A DNA stretch of 64,000 nucleotides from Candidatus Flexifilum affinis (GTDB lineage Bacteria; Chloroflexota; Anaerolineae; Aggregatilineales; Phototrophicaceae): assembly GCA_016713325.1 (NCBI GenBank), contig JADJPJ010000017.1, positions 124,001-188,000 on the forward strand, in the 5' to 3' direction. Made by a program: the position numbers and the translations under genes. The first letter of the stretch is position 1. Each line of letters opens with the position of its first letter. The notes under the pieces are model-generated. The model saw only the letters and a list, made by a program, of their open reading frames with translations. It did not search any database and was not told where the DNA came from. Positions 26,099 to 34,348 of this stretch are shown piece by piece.

Positions 26099-27181
26099 AT
26101 GGAAAACATCAAGACCCGAAGCGACGATCAGTTCAGCCCCGCTGACCTCGGGATTGCCGCACTGCTGGTGCTGGCGACATTTGCCTTTCTTTATGTGGGG
26201 TTTGTGTTTCTGCGTGACAGCGGCATCTCTCAGATCCTGACTGCCATCCTGGCCATCGTCTGGGGCGTGGGTGGTGTGGCCACGCTCTATTTTGTCGGCA
26301 ACCAGTTCATCGAAAAGCTGCCGCACAACTGGACAGTGCGCTTGCAGCCGTTCCTGTTTGTCGGCCCGGCGGTTGCGCTGCTGGCCTGGTACCTGGCGGT
26401 GCCGACGGTGCGTACCTTTGCGCTCAGTCTGTTCAACGCCAACTCGTCCCGTTTTGTCGGGCTGGAAAACTATCAGGCGGTGTTCACCGAGCGCATCATG
26501 CTCGAGGCGCTGAGCAACAACCTGCTCTGGATGATCGTCGGCACGACGCTCACGGTCGGATTTGGCCTGCTGATCGCCATCCTGGCCGATCGCAGCAGCT
26601 TCGAGCGGGCGGCCAAGTCGCTAATCTTCCTGCCAATGGCGATCTCCATGGTCGGCGCAGGTGTGATCTGGAAGTTTGTCTTTGACTTCAATCCGAACAT
26701 TGGCCTGGTCAACTCGATTGTCACCGGGCTGGGAGGCCAGCAGCAGGCCTGGCTGACCCTGGTCCAACCGTGGAACAACCTGTTTCTGATCATCGTGATG
26801 GTCTGGCTGCAAACCGGCTATGCCATGGTGCTGATTTCAGCGGCGATCAAGGGCATCCCTGATGAACTGCTGGAGGCGGCTCGCGTTGACGGCGCAGGGG
26901 AGATCCTGATCTTCGTCCGTATCATCATCCCGAATATCGCTGGTACTCTGCTGACTGTCATTACCACCATCGTCATCTTCACGCTGAAGATCTTCGACAT
27001 CGTCATGGTCATGACTGGCGGCCAGTTTGGCACCGAGGTCATCGGCGTGCGCTTTTACCGGGAGATGTGGACCAATGGCAATGCCGGCTACGGCTCGGCG
27101 ATCGCTATTGTGCTGCTGATCGCGGTGGTCCCGGTGATGCTGTACAACCTGCGCGAGTTCAGCAAGCGCCGCGCCTTCTAA
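26099..27181 (+). CDS. Alpha-glucoside-type ABC transporter permease (AglF/MalF-like)
   Basis: Inner-membrane permease, 360 residues, with about eight hydrophobic segments. Two are N-terminal extras (about 15-36 and 42-66) before 'FLFVGPAVALLAWYLAVPTV' and the 'SRFVGLENYQAVFTERIMLE' signature. The EAA loop is 'ELLEAARVDGAGEILIFVRI' at about 262-281. The ATG at 26099 follows AGGGTT, a modest ribosome site; seven further upstream codons are open but give no better start. The gene lies 130 bp after the binding-protein gene, across a stem-loop, and 11 bp before the partner permease. Confidence 0.93.
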   Translation: MENIKTRSDDQFSPADLGIAALLVLATFAFLYVGFVFLRDSGISQILTAILAIVWGVGGVATLYFVGNQFIEKLPHNWTVRLQPFLFVGPAVALLAWYLAVPTVRTFALSLFNANSSRFVGLENYQAVFTERIMLEALSNNLLWMIVGTTLTVGFGLLIAILADRSSFERAAKSLIFLPMAISMVGAGVIWKFVFDFNPNIGLVNSIVTGLGGQQQAWLTLVQPWNNLFLIIVMVWLQTGYAMVLISAAIKGIPDELLEAARVDGAGEILIFVRIIIPNIAGTLLTVITTIVIFTLKIFDIVMVMTGGQFGTEVIGVRFYREMWTNGNAGYGSAIAIVLLIAVVPVMLYNLREFSKRRAF

Positions 27182-27192
27182 GGGGGCACATC

Positions 27193-28290
27193 ATGCACGT
27201 AATGAAACGACGCGCTCTCTGGATTGTCAACGGCGGCCTGGCTTTGATCGTCCTGCTTTGGACCATTCCCACGATTGGTCTGTTCGTCTCATCCCTCAGA
27301 CCTCGCAACGATATTCAGTCGTCGGGCTGGTGGACGATTTTCCCGCATATGGGTTGGGTGTCTACCGGCGAGCAGCGCCCGATCCCGGAAGGGCAGACAC
27401 GCGACCAACCGATCACCATCGACGGCAAGACTGCCACCTACGATGAATGGCGCGAAGGCATTGATATGGGCGACGGCTCGCGGTTGGTCTGGGTGGGAAC
27501 CCTGCGCATCGGCCAGCTGGAAGTTTTCCGGCAGCAGTGGACGGCCAATGCCCGGTTTACACTGGACAACTACGGCCAGGTGCTCTCCGGGCGTGAATAC
27601 GAGATACGCAATACGGATGGCACGACCACCACCGTGCAGGGCGATAACCTGGTTGGGGCCTTCCTCAACTCGCTGACGGTGACTATCCCCGCGACCATCA
27701 TCCCGATTCTGATCGCCGCTTTCGCGGCCTATGGCTTCTCGTGGATGCGCTTCCCCGGCCGGAGAATCCTGTTCATCATGGTCGTGGCGCTCCTGGTGGT
27801 TCCGCTGCAAATTGCGCTCCAGCCCATCCTCACTGACTACGTGAGCCTGAGACTGAACGGCACCTACCTGGGTATCTGGCTGGCCCATACGGGCTTTGGC
27901 CTGCCGCTGGCGACCTACCTGCTCTACAACTACATCAGCGGCCTGCCGCGCGAACTGCTGGAATCGGCCTTCATCGACGGGGCGTCCCATTTCACGGTGT
28001 TCGTCCGGCTGATCCTGCCGCTGTCGGTGCCGGCGCTGGCTTCGTTCGCCATCTTCCAGTTCCTGTGGGTATGGAATGATTACCTGGTCAGCCTGGTCTT
28101 CCTGAGCCTGGGCAACCAGGACGCGCAGGTGCTGACCATGCGTATTGCGGCGCTTGTCGGCCAGCGTGGACAGGACTGGTTCCTGCTGACGGCGGCGGCG
28201 TTCGTCTCGATGGTCGTGCCGATCCTGGTGTTCTTTGGCTTGCAGCGCTACTTCGTTCGCGGTCTGATGTCCGGCTCGATCAAGGGATAA
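27193..28290 (+). CDS. Alpha-glucoside-type ABC transporter permease (AglG/MalG-like)
   Basis: Second permease, 365 residues. TM1 is at about 10-31 and is followed by 'SSLRPRNDIQSSGWWTIFPH', then about 100 residues of a periplasmic loop (for example 'DQPITIDGKTATYDEWREGI' and 'QQWTANARFTLDNYGQVLSG') before the permease core at 'GAFLNSLTVTIPATIIPILI'. This long loop is typical of AglG-like members. The EAA loop is 'ELLESAFIDGASHFTVFVRL'. The ATG at 27193 is selected because GGGG lies upstream and TM1 begins here; the open frame upstream overlaps the previous gene. No ATPase gene follows. Confidence 0.93.
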   Translation: MHVMKRRALWIVNGGLALIVLLWTIPTIGLFVSSLRPRNDIQSSGWWTIFPHMGWVSTGEQRPIPEGQTRDQPITIDGKTATYDEWREGIDMGDGSRLVWVGTLRIGQLEVFRQQWTANARFTLDNYGQVLSGREYEIRNTDGTTTTVQGDNLVGAFLNSLTVTIPATIIPILIAAFAAYGFSWMRFPGRRILFIMVVALLVVPLQIALQPILTDYVSLRLNGTYLGIWLAHTGFGLPLATYLLYNYISGLPRELLESAFIDGASHFTVFVRLILPLSVPALASFAIFQFLWVWNDYLVSLVFLSLGNQDAQVLTMRIAALVGQRGQDWFLLTAAAFVSMVVPILVFFGLQRYFVRGLMSGSIKG

Positions 28291-28368
28291 CCCAAATTAT
28301 CCCAATAATTAACCCAAAGTGATGAGGGTGATTGTTAAGAACAACCCCTCCTTACCTTAACGGACTTT

Positions 28369-28412
28369 CGCCTCTGGCTTCTCTCGCGAACGTGTGAGCG
28401 AAGCCAGAGGCG
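28369..28412. terminator. Hairpin between convergent transporter and sigma-factor genes
   Basis: CGCCTCTGGCTTC (28369-28381) pairs perfectly with GAAGCCAGAGGCG (28400-28412). There is no T-run directly after either side, so it is at best a weak or Rho-aided terminator. A second, AT-rich inverted repeat AATTAT-CCCA-ATAATT lies at 28295-28310, right after the permease stop. Confidence 0.5.
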
Positions 28413-28467
28413 GCTGGACGCTGAGGCCCCCGGTCTATCCGCGAATCGACATCATATCCCAAATGCC

Positions 28468-29721
28468 TTAACCCAACATGGATGCCCGCTGCTTCTCCAG
28501 GTGGGCGCGTTCTGGCCCATTCTCGCACAGCGCAATCGCGGTGTCATAGGCGTCGAGGGCCGCCTCGCGTTCACCAGCGCGGCGCAGCAGATCGGCGCGG
28601 ACGACATGGAACGGATAGTAGCTGGCCAGTTCATCATGCAGGCGCATCAGAAGTCGGAGACCGGCCCGCGGTCCTTCCATCATGGCGATGGCCACCGCCC
28701 GGTTGACCGCGACGATCGGCGAGGGCGCGATCTCCGCCAGCACGCCGTACAACGCTGCGATCTGCGCCCAGTCCGTGGCATCGAAGCTCGGCGCCTCCGC
28801 GTGGAGCGCGCTGATCGCCGCCTGAATCTGGTAGGGGCCGGGCGTCCGCCGGCTGAGGACACGCTGTACCAGCTCAGTTCCCTCGGAGATCTGCGTGGCG
28901 TCCCAGAGCGAGCGATCCTGCTCCTCCAGCACCACCAGTTCGCCGGCGGCGTTCACCCGTGCCTCGCGACGAGAGTGGTGCAGCAGCATGAGCGCCAGCA
29001 GCCCCTGGGCCTCGGCCGCATCCTCCTCCGGCAGCAAGCCGACGACCACCCGGCACAGGCGGATCGCCTCGTCGCATAATTCGGCGCGGACCAGGGTCTC
29101 GCCTCCGGTCGCGGCATAGCCCTCGTTGAAAATGAGGTACAGCACCATCAGAACGGCCGTCAGCCGCTCGCCGATCAGGTTCGCGGGTGGGACGCGGTAG
29201 GGGATGCCCGCATCGCGAATCTTGTTCTTGGCGCGGGCCAGGCGCTGGGCCATGGTCGCCGGCGAAACCAGGAAGGCACGGGCGATCTCATTGGTGGACA
29301 GACCGCCCAGCGTGCGCAGGGTCAGCGCGATCTGTGCATCCAGCGGCAGCGCCGGATGACAGCAGGTGAAGATCAGCTTGAGGCGCTCGTCGGGGATGTC
29401 GTCCATGCCATTTGTCTCTTCCCCCTCCTCCGCCGGAAGTGACTCTTCGTGAGTTTCTTCAATCGCGACCACGCGGCGCCCTGCTGCCCCCCCTTTGCGC
29501 AGACGGTCGATGCCGCGCCGCTTTGCCGCCGCCATCAGCCAGGCCGTCGGGTTGCGGGGTAAGCCTGTGAACTTCCAGGTTTGCAGCGCCTGGACCAGCG
29601 CATCCTGAAGCGCCTCCTCGGCCAGATCGAAGTCGCCGTTGAAGCGGCCGATCAGCGCCGCCAGGATACGGCCATAGTCTTCGCGAAAGATGCGCTCGAT
29701 GGTGGAACGAGAGGGATCGAT
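28468..29721 (-). CDS. ECF42-type RNA polymerase sigma factor (DUF6596)
   Basis: Extracytoplasmic-function sigma factor of about 417 residues. Region 2 is '[20 protein letters not shown]' with '[20 protein letters not shown]'; region 4 is '[20 protein letters not shown]' then '[19 protein letters not shown]'. A long C-terminal TPR-like domain (DUF6596) follows, marking group ECF42. The frame is open up to an in-frame TAG at 29785-29787, but contains no ATG, GTG or TTG before the internal Met at 29535, which lies inside conserved region 2. The best start is ATC at 29721: AGGAG (29729-29733) lies exactly seven bases upstream. The DGPF protein upstream is the usual ECF42 partner. Confidence 0.88.
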   Translation of the reverse strand: MDPSRSTIERIFREDYGRILAALIGRFNGDFDLAEEALQDALVQALQTWKFTGLPRNPTAWLMAAAKRRGIDRLRKGGAAGRRVVAIEETHEESLPAEEGEETNGMDDIPDERLKLIFTCCHPALPLDAQIALTLRTLGGLSTNEIARAFLVSPATMAQRLARAKNKIRDAGIPYRVPPANLIGERLTAVLMVLYLIFNEGYAATGGETLVRAELCDEAIRLCRVVVGLLPEEDAAEAQGLLALMLLHHSRREARVNAAGELVVLEEQDRSLWDATQISEGTELVQRVLSRRTPGPYQIQAAISALHAEAPSFDATDWAQIAALYGVLAEIAPSPIVAVNRAVAIAMMEGPRAGLRLLMRLHDELASYYPFHVVRADLLRRAGEREAALDAYDTAIALCENGPERAHLEKQRASMLG

Positions 29722-29775
29722 GGCGCTGCTCCTGATCTTGAATGGGAAATGCCGCGGACACGCTTTTGCACCGAC

Positions 29776-29872
29776 GTAGGGTCCCTACGACGGGGGAGCC
29801 ATTGGCCTGTGCGAAGGGGCGGCGGACCGTCCACACGGGGGCGTCTACCGCGGGGGAGCCGGGCAACGGGGG
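29776..29872. repeat. Short palindromic repeat remnant between the DGPF and sigma-factor genes
   Basis: The self-complementary CGTAGGGTCCCTACG at 29775-29789 and two copies of a GCGGGGGAGCC/ACGGGGGAGCC motif (about 29790 and 29853) fill the gap. The GTAGGGAC core is also found in the family B elements at 38984, 53596 and 54462. The palindrome contributes the TAG codon that closes the upstream end of the sigma-factor frame. Confidence 0.5.
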
Positions 29873-29873
29873 C

Positions 29874-30209
29874 TTACGCGAAGACCCAGATTGGGCGGAT
29901 TTCGACGGTGCTGTCGTCGATGGTGTTGATGCGGCGGGCCTGTTCCATGGCCTCGTCGAGGTCTTTGCAGTCGAGGATGTAGAAGCCGCCCAGGACTTCC
30001 TTCGTCTCGGCGAATGGGCCGTCGGTCACCACGCCTTTCGCGCCGTTGGCGGTTCGGATACTGGTCGTTGCAGTGGCGGGTTGCAGCGCCTCACCGGCGA
30101 CGTACAGCCCGCGCTGCCGCATGTCGGCGGTGAAATCGAAGTAGGCCTGCATCTCGGCGTCGTTGTTGCCCCGGTTTGGATTGCTGTAGATGAGAAGCAT
30201 GTACTGCAT
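29874..30209 (-). CDS. YCII-related DGPF-domain protein
   Basis: A 111-residue cytoplasmic protein of the YCII/DGPF family. The name-giving motif is read as 'KGVVTDGPFAETKEVLGGFY' (about 60-79), and the N-terminus 'MQYMLLIYSNP' and the following 'DLDEAMEQARRI' fit the family. Members form small alpha/beta barrels and are encoded next to ECF42 sigma factors, as here, where the sigma gene starts about 150 bp downstream on the same strand. They may sense or carry the signal, but the mechanism is not known. GGAG lies eight bases before the chosen ATG; a GTG three codons upstream is also in frame. Confidence 0.92.
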   Translation of the reverse strand: MQYMLLIYSNPNRGNNDAEMQAYFDFTADMRQRGLYVAGEALQPATATTSIRTANGAKGVVTDGPFAETKEVLGGFYILDCKDLDEAMEQARRINTIDDSTVEIRPIWVFA

Positions 30210-30343
30210 GGTGAGCACTCCTTCTGGATGTTCGCCGGCAGTTCATTCCGCCGTTCTAATTCTATGTCGATCCAGAATCGGCCGGAATGACAGGCCTGGG
30301 GCGATTCTCATGACTCGCTCATATTTTACAGAAGGGCACAGCA

Positions 30344-30386
30344 AACAAAAAACGAGGGATGAGAGGCTGTCCCCTCATCCCTCGTT
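30344..30386 (-). terminator. Rho-independent terminator after sdhB
   Basis: On the minus strand AACGAGGGATGAG pairs with CTCATCCCTCGTT (13 bp, 30351-30363 with 30374-30386) and is followed by TTTTTTG. It ends the sdhCD-sdhA-sdhB transcript. The stem sequence is a member of the GATGAG-type repeats. Confidence 0.88.
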
Positions 30387-30406
30387 TCTCATACCTCAAT
30401 ACTGCT

Positions 30407-31168
30407 CTAGCTGTTGCTGACGGCGATTGGGCCGACGCCTTCCTTGATGACGCCCTCGCGGGTGCCCCGCTGGATGGCCAGCTTGACCTCACCAATGGCG
30501 CGGGTCACCTGGATGTCGCGCGGGCAGGCCGGTGTGCAGTTGTAAATGGTACGGCAGCGCCACACGCCATCCGGCTCGGCAAGGATATTCAGCCGTTCCT
30601 TGGAGCCCTCATCGCGCGTGTCGAAGATGAAGCGGTGCGCCTGCACGATGGCCGCAGGGCCGACATATTTGCCGTTGGCCCAGAACGACGGGCAGGAGGT
30701 CGTACACGCCGCGCACAGGATGCACTTGGTCGTGTCGTCGAACTTCTCGCGGTCTTCCTGCGTCTGGAGGCGTTCGCGCCCGTTGGAGGGGACCGGCGTG
30801 TCGTTGATGAAGTAGGGCATGACGCTGCGATAGTGCTCGAAGAACGGCTCCATGTCGACGATGAGGTCCTTGAGGACCGGCAGGCCGAGGATTGGCTCGA
30901 TCTGAATCCGCTCGCCCACGTCCTTCGCCAGCACTTTGCAGGCCAGTCGGTTGACGCCGTTGATGCGCATCGCGTCGGACCCGCACACGCCGTGCGCACA
31001 GGCGCGGCGCAGCGTCAGGGTGCCGTCCTGCTCCCACTTGATGCGGTGCAGCAGTTCCAGCACGCGGTCGGTCGGATCGACATCCTTGACGACGAACTCC
31101 TGCCAGTACGGCTTGTTCTTGCCAGGGACTTCCGGGTTGAACCGGCGAATACGAAACGTGACTTCCAT
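30407..31168 (-). CDS. sdhB: Succinate dehydrogenase iron-sulfur subunit
   Basis: Electron-transfer subunit of complex II. 253 residues with three cluster sites: [2Fe-2S] ligands in 'RRACAHGVCGSDAMRINGVN' (about 54-73) with a further Cys in 'LACKVL', then the ferredoxin-like part 'CILCAACTTSCPSFW' (about 150) and 'CRTIYNCTPACPRDI' (about 208). It carries electrons from the flavin of SdhA to the membrane quinone. It is the last gene of the minus-strand operon; 12 bp separate it from sdhA and a strong terminator follows. Confidence 0.97.
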   Translation of the reverse strand: MEVTFRIRRFNPEVPGKNKPYWQEFVVKDVDPTDRVLELLHRIKWEQDGTLTLRRACAHGVCGSDAMRINGVNRLACKVLAKDVGERIQIEPILGLPVLKDLIVDMEPFFEHYRSVMPYFINDTPVPSNGRERLQTQEDREKFDDTTKCILCAACTTSCPSFWANGKYVGPAAIVQAHRFIFDTRDEGSKERLNILAEPDGVWRCRTIYNCTPACPRDIQVTRAIGEVKLAIQRGTREGVIKEGVGPIAVSNS

Positions 31169-31180
31169 GTCCGTGTCCTC

Positions 31181-33007
31181 TTAGTAAGTCCGAACTTTCG
31201 GGACGAATCGCTGATCTTCCGCAGCGAGTGACATATCGACTTTCTTTTTGGTGTTGAGCACCAGTTCCGGGCTGCCCTGAGGATAGGGCGGCGTGCCGTC
31301 GGGGCGGGTGACGAGCGTATGCACCAGCCAGTTGACGTCGTCGCGCTCTTTAGCATCCTCACGGCTGTGGGCGCCGCGGCTCTCCTTGCGGTTCAGGGCG
31401 CTGACGGCTGTGGTCTCGGCCATGTCGAGCAGGGCGCCCAGCTCCCACGCTTCGAGCAGGTCGGTGTTGAACTGGAAGCCCTTGTCGTCAATGCTCAGGT
31501 CCAACTGGTAGCGACCCTTAAGCTCGCGCACCGTATCAAGCGCTTTCTGCATGCCCTTGGCCTCGCGGAACACGCTGACCGAGTCCATCATCACCTGCTG
31601 CATGATCTTGCGCAGCTCGGCCGGGCGGGTCTTGCCCTTGCTATCGCGTATGCGCTTCATTTCCGCTTCGATCTCGCCAGTGGGGTTCGAAGGCAGCGGC
31701 ACATAGTCGGCATGCTTGACGTACTCGGCCATCGACATGCCACCGCGCCGGCCAAATACTACCAGGTCGACCAGCGAATTGGTGCCCAGGCGGTTGGCAC
31801 CGTGGCAGCTCACGCAGGCGACCTCACCCGCCGCGTATAGACCGGGCAGCACCGTCCAGTTTTCGTCCAGCACCACTTCGGCATCGACGTTGGTTGGGAT
31901 GCCACCCATGGCGTAGTGGGCCGTCGGCTGGATGGGCATCGGCTCCTTGACCGGATCGACCCCCAGGTAGGTGCGGCAGAAGTCGAGGATGTCGGGCAGC
32001 TTCTTCTCGATCGTCTCGGCGTCGATGCGGCGTGATTCGCCGGCTTCGGCCAGGTAGCGGTTGACGGTGTTGGGCGTCACGTCCAGATAGACGTAGTCCT
32101 TGCCCTTGACGCCGCGCCCCTCACGAATTTCCAGGTAGATCGCCCGGCTGACGACGTCACGGCTGGCCAGGTCCTTGATCTTGGGCGCGTATTTTTCCAT
32201 GAAGCGCTCGCCGCGCCCGTTGATCAGCACGCCGCCCTCGCCGCGCACACCCTCGGTGATGAGGATGCCCATCTTATAGATGCCGGTGGGATGGAACTGG
32301 TAGAACTCCATGTCCTGAAGGGGGATGCCGCGGCGATAAACGACCGCCGCGCCATCGCCGGTCAGGCTGTGAGCGTTGCTGGTCACGTTCCAGACGCGAC
32401 CCCAGCCGCCAGTGGCGAACAGGGTGGCCTTGGACTGGAAGACATGCAGTTCGCCGGTGCCCAGCTCCAGCGCGATCACGCCGGCAGGCTTGCCGTTGTT
32501 CATGATCAAATCGACGACGTGGAATTCGTCGAAGAATGTGACATTGTGCTTGATGCACTGCTGGTACAGCGTCTGGAGGATCATATGGCCGGTGCGGTCA
32601 GCCGCATGGCAGGCGCGGCGGACCGGTTTCTCGCCAAAATTGCTGGTGTGGCCGCCAAAGCGCCGCTGGCTGATTTTGTTTTCGTCGGTGCGGTCAAAGG
32701 GCAGGCCCATGTGCTCCAGTTCGATCACGGCGTCGATGGCATTTTCCGACAGCACCTTGGCCGCGTTCTGGTCGGCCAGATAGTCGCCGCCCTTCACCGT
32801 GTCGAAGGCGTGCCAGAGCGGCTTGTCCTCGTCCAGGTTGCCCAGTGCCGCGCCGATGCCGCCCTGCGCCGTGCCGGTGTGGCTGCGCGTGGGGTACAGC
32901 TTGCTGATCACCGCCGTCTTGGCGCCGCCCTTTGTCGCGTACAGGGCCGCCATCAGTCCTGCGCCGCCGGCACCGACGACAATCGCTTCATATTGATGGG
33001 TCTTCAT
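31181..33007 (-). CDS. sdhA: Succinate dehydrogenase flavoprotein subunit
   Basis: Catalytic subunit of complex II, which oxidises succinate to fumarate. 608 residues. FAD binding: 'AIVVGAGGAGLMAALYATKG' at about 6-25. The covalent-flavin His is in 'YPTRSHTGTAQGGIGA' (about 42). Catalytic region: 'HPTGIYKMGILITEGVRGEG' and 'GERFMEKYAPKIKDLASRDV'; substrate region 'HYAMGGIPTNVDAEV'; C-terminal 'ESRGAHSREDAKERDD'. GAGG lies upstream of the ATG at 33007; the frame starts four codons earlier with TTG, which is less likely. It lies between the fused membrane anchor and sdhB. Confidence 0.97.
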   Translation of the reverse strand: MKTHQYEAIVVGAGGAGLMAALYATKGGAKTAVISKLYPTRSHTGTAQGGIGAALGNLDEDKPLWHAFDTVKGGDYLADQNAAKVLSENAIDAVIELEHMGLPFDRTDENKISQRRFGGHTSNFGEKPVRRACHAADRTGHMILQTLYQQCIKHNVTFFDEFHVVDLIMNNGKPAGVIALELGTGELHVFQSKATLFATGGWGRVWNVTSNAHSLTGDGAAVVYRRGIPLQDMEFYQFHPTGIYKMGILITEGVRGEGGVLINGRGERFMEKYAPKIKDLASRDVVSRAIYLEIREGRGVKGKDYVYLDVTPNTVNRYLAEAGESRRIDAETIEKKLPDILDFCRTYLGVDPVKEPMPIQPTAHYAMGGIPTNVDAEVVLDENWTVLPGLYAAGEVACVSCHGANRLGTNSLVDLVVFGRRGGMSMAEYVKHADYVPLPSNPTGEIEAEMKRIRDSKGKTRPAELRKIMQQVMMDSVSVFREAKGMQKALDTVRELKGRYQLDLSIDDKGFQFNTDLLEAWELGALLDMAETTAVSALNRKESRGAHSREDAKERDDVNWLVHTLVTRPDGTPPYPQGSPELVLNTKKKVDMSLAAEDQRFVPKVRTY

Positions 33008-33064
33008 TGCATTCCTCAAGAACCCTGCTAATCGCGCGAAATGAAGTCTTCTGTGATGCGCAGC

Positions 33065-33097
33065 AGGGGTGCCCGGAACTATACGCCGGACACCCCT
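33065..33097 (-). promoter_or_regulatory. Intercistronic stem-loop between sdhCD and sdhA
   Basis: AGGGGTGCCCGG and CCGGACACCCCT pair over 11 of 12 positions around a 9-nt loop. It could adjust the ratio of membrane anchor to soluble subunits. Confidence 0.6.
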
Positions 33098-33109
33098 GGA
33101 GATGACATG

Positions 33110-34111
33110 CTAGCCGCCGTGCAGCGCGCGGGTGGCTTCTTCCGCCAGTTCGATGGCCGAACTATCGATGGTGCTGAACAGCGCCAGGCCACCGAGCGTC
33201 AGCAGGATGACCGCGCCGATGATGCACAGGTAGATCGCGGCATTCTTGGCGAAGCGGCTGCCGGACGTGTAGTCGGTCAGCACGTAGCGCAGTCCGTTGA
33301 AGCCGTGGATAGTCACCAGCGCCAGCAGCGCGAAGTCATACAGCTTCCAGACGGCGACGCCACCGACCAGCATCCCCCAGCGGTTGGCGACAAACTCGAC
33401 CGCCGTGCCGGTTTCATTGGCCAGGGTGGTGCCGACGACGGTGTGACCGGCCAGCGTAATGTCGAACACGCCCTGAATGAGGTGGATCATGGCCAGATGG
33501 CCGAAGACGAGCGGCACGATCAAGAAGCCGCTGACGCGCATGAACGACCACCAGAAGCGCTCGATGGGGCTGCCGCGACCCTGGGACTTGCGCGCCGGGA
33601 TGATCACGCTGGAGATGGCCGACAGCAGCACAGCCGCGATGATGGCCAGCGCAATGCCCGCGCCAAAGGGCGCCTGCTTGACCAGGGCGTCGACGATGTT
33701 CATGACCGGACGGCCCTCGTTGTAAAAATCGAGGACGTGCGCAAACATGATCAGAAAGGTGGGAATGAGGATGATCACGGTGCCGATCAGCACCATCACC
33801 GCCGCGCGCGCCTGGTGCTTCCACAGCGCCGGACGCGCATCGAAGATGGCGATGCGCAGGCCGTTGAGCGCATGGTAGATGACCGCGGCCACCAGACCGA
33901 ATTCACCGAGCGTGAAAATGGGGGATTGGTAGGCGGCGATGGCATCGACGTACAGCTCGGGGTAGAACACTGCCCAGGAGGTATCGACGACGTGCAGGGT
34001 GAGAAAGAGCACAACGCCGAGACCCGAAATACGGTGAAGCACCCAGCTCCACTGTCCGATTGCGCCACGATAACGCAGCGTTTCTGAAATAGTGAGGACG
34101 AGCGAGGTCAA
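33110..34111 (-). CDS. sdhC: Succinate dehydrogenase membrane anchor, fused SdhC-SdhD
   Basis: Membrane anchor of complex II, 333 residues, about twice the normal size of one anchor subunit. The first half has SdhC features: 'WVLHRISGLGVVLFLTLHVV' (about 23-42) and the haem-ligand region 'IYHALNGLRIAIFDARPALW' (about 78-97). The second half has SdhD features: 'RVSGFLIVPLVFGHLAMIHL' (about 190-209) and 'DFALLALVTIHGFNGLRYVL' then 'TDYT' (about 257-280). About seven membrane segments are seen. No separate sdhD is present. The start is TTG at 34111 with GAGGAG seven bases upstream. It heads the sdhCD-sdhA-sdhB operon. Confidence 0.9.
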   Translation of the reverse strand: MTSLVLTISETLRYRGAIGQWSWVLHRISGLGVVLFLTLHVVDTSWAVFYPELYVDAIAAYQSPIFTLGEFGLVAAVIYHALNGLRIAIFDARPALWKHQARAAVMVLIGTVIILIPTFLIMFAHVLDFYNEGRPVMNIVDALVKQAPFGAGIALAIIAAVLLSAISSVIIPARKSQGRGSPIERFWWSFMRVSGFLIVPLVFGHLAMIHLIQGVFDITLAGHTVVGTTLANETGTAVEFVANRWGMLVGGVAVWKLYDFALLALVTIHGFNGLRYVLTDYTSGSRFAKNAAIYLCIIGAVILLTLGGLALFSTIDSSAIELAEEATRALHGG

Positions 34112-34158
34112 TTCAGTCTCCTCGTTTTCTGCATTGCAACAATTTCATTTGGCGGCGG

Positions 34159-34186
34159 ATTATAACACTCGTGCAATTTGTCGCAA
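34159..34186 (-). promoter_or_regulatory. Sigma-70-type promoter of the sdh operon
   Basis: On the minus strand TTGCGA (34186-34181) and a perfect TATAAT (34164-34159) are spaced by 16 bp, about 50 bp before the TTG start of sdhCD. An imperfect palindrome TTTGAAACGTTTTGAA lies immediately upstream (around 34188-34203) and could bind a regulator. Confidence 0.7.
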
Positions 34187-34212
34187 GTTCAAAACGTTTC
34201 AAATTATCTGAA

Positions 34213-34230
34213 ACATGTCAATTGTCATGT
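34213..34230. promoter_or_regulatory. Inverted repeat in the sdh-mmsA intergenic region
   Basis: ACATGTCAATTGTCATGT is self-complementary at 16 of 18 positions. It lies between the divergent sdh and mmsA genes and could be an operator for mmsA. Confidence 0.35.
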
Positions 34231-34348
34231 CCGCGTGAGCTGTCTAGGGGCCGCGCCGGTCCAAAGAAGTGGCGATTGCGGCAGCATGGGGTGGACGGTA
34301 ACATTACCCACCGTTACCCGAACGAAATAAAGTTCTGGAGTCCTTCAG

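Noticed and set aside
27270..27660. Long extra loop in the MalG-type permease at 27193-28290 as a novel domain
   Set aside because: AglG-like permeases of alpha-glucoside importers are known to be longer than MalG, with a comparable loop after a SGWW-type motif, so this is family-typical.
31680..31700. tRNA T-arm-like GGTTCGAA
   Set aside because: It lies inside sdhA and no cloverleaf can be built around it; no tRNA was recognised anywhere in the window.
34293..34320. GGTAAC..GTTACC repeats just before mmsA as an operator
   Set aside because: Possible, but the copies are short, in several overlapping arrangements and within 60 bp of the start; not strong enough to annotate.
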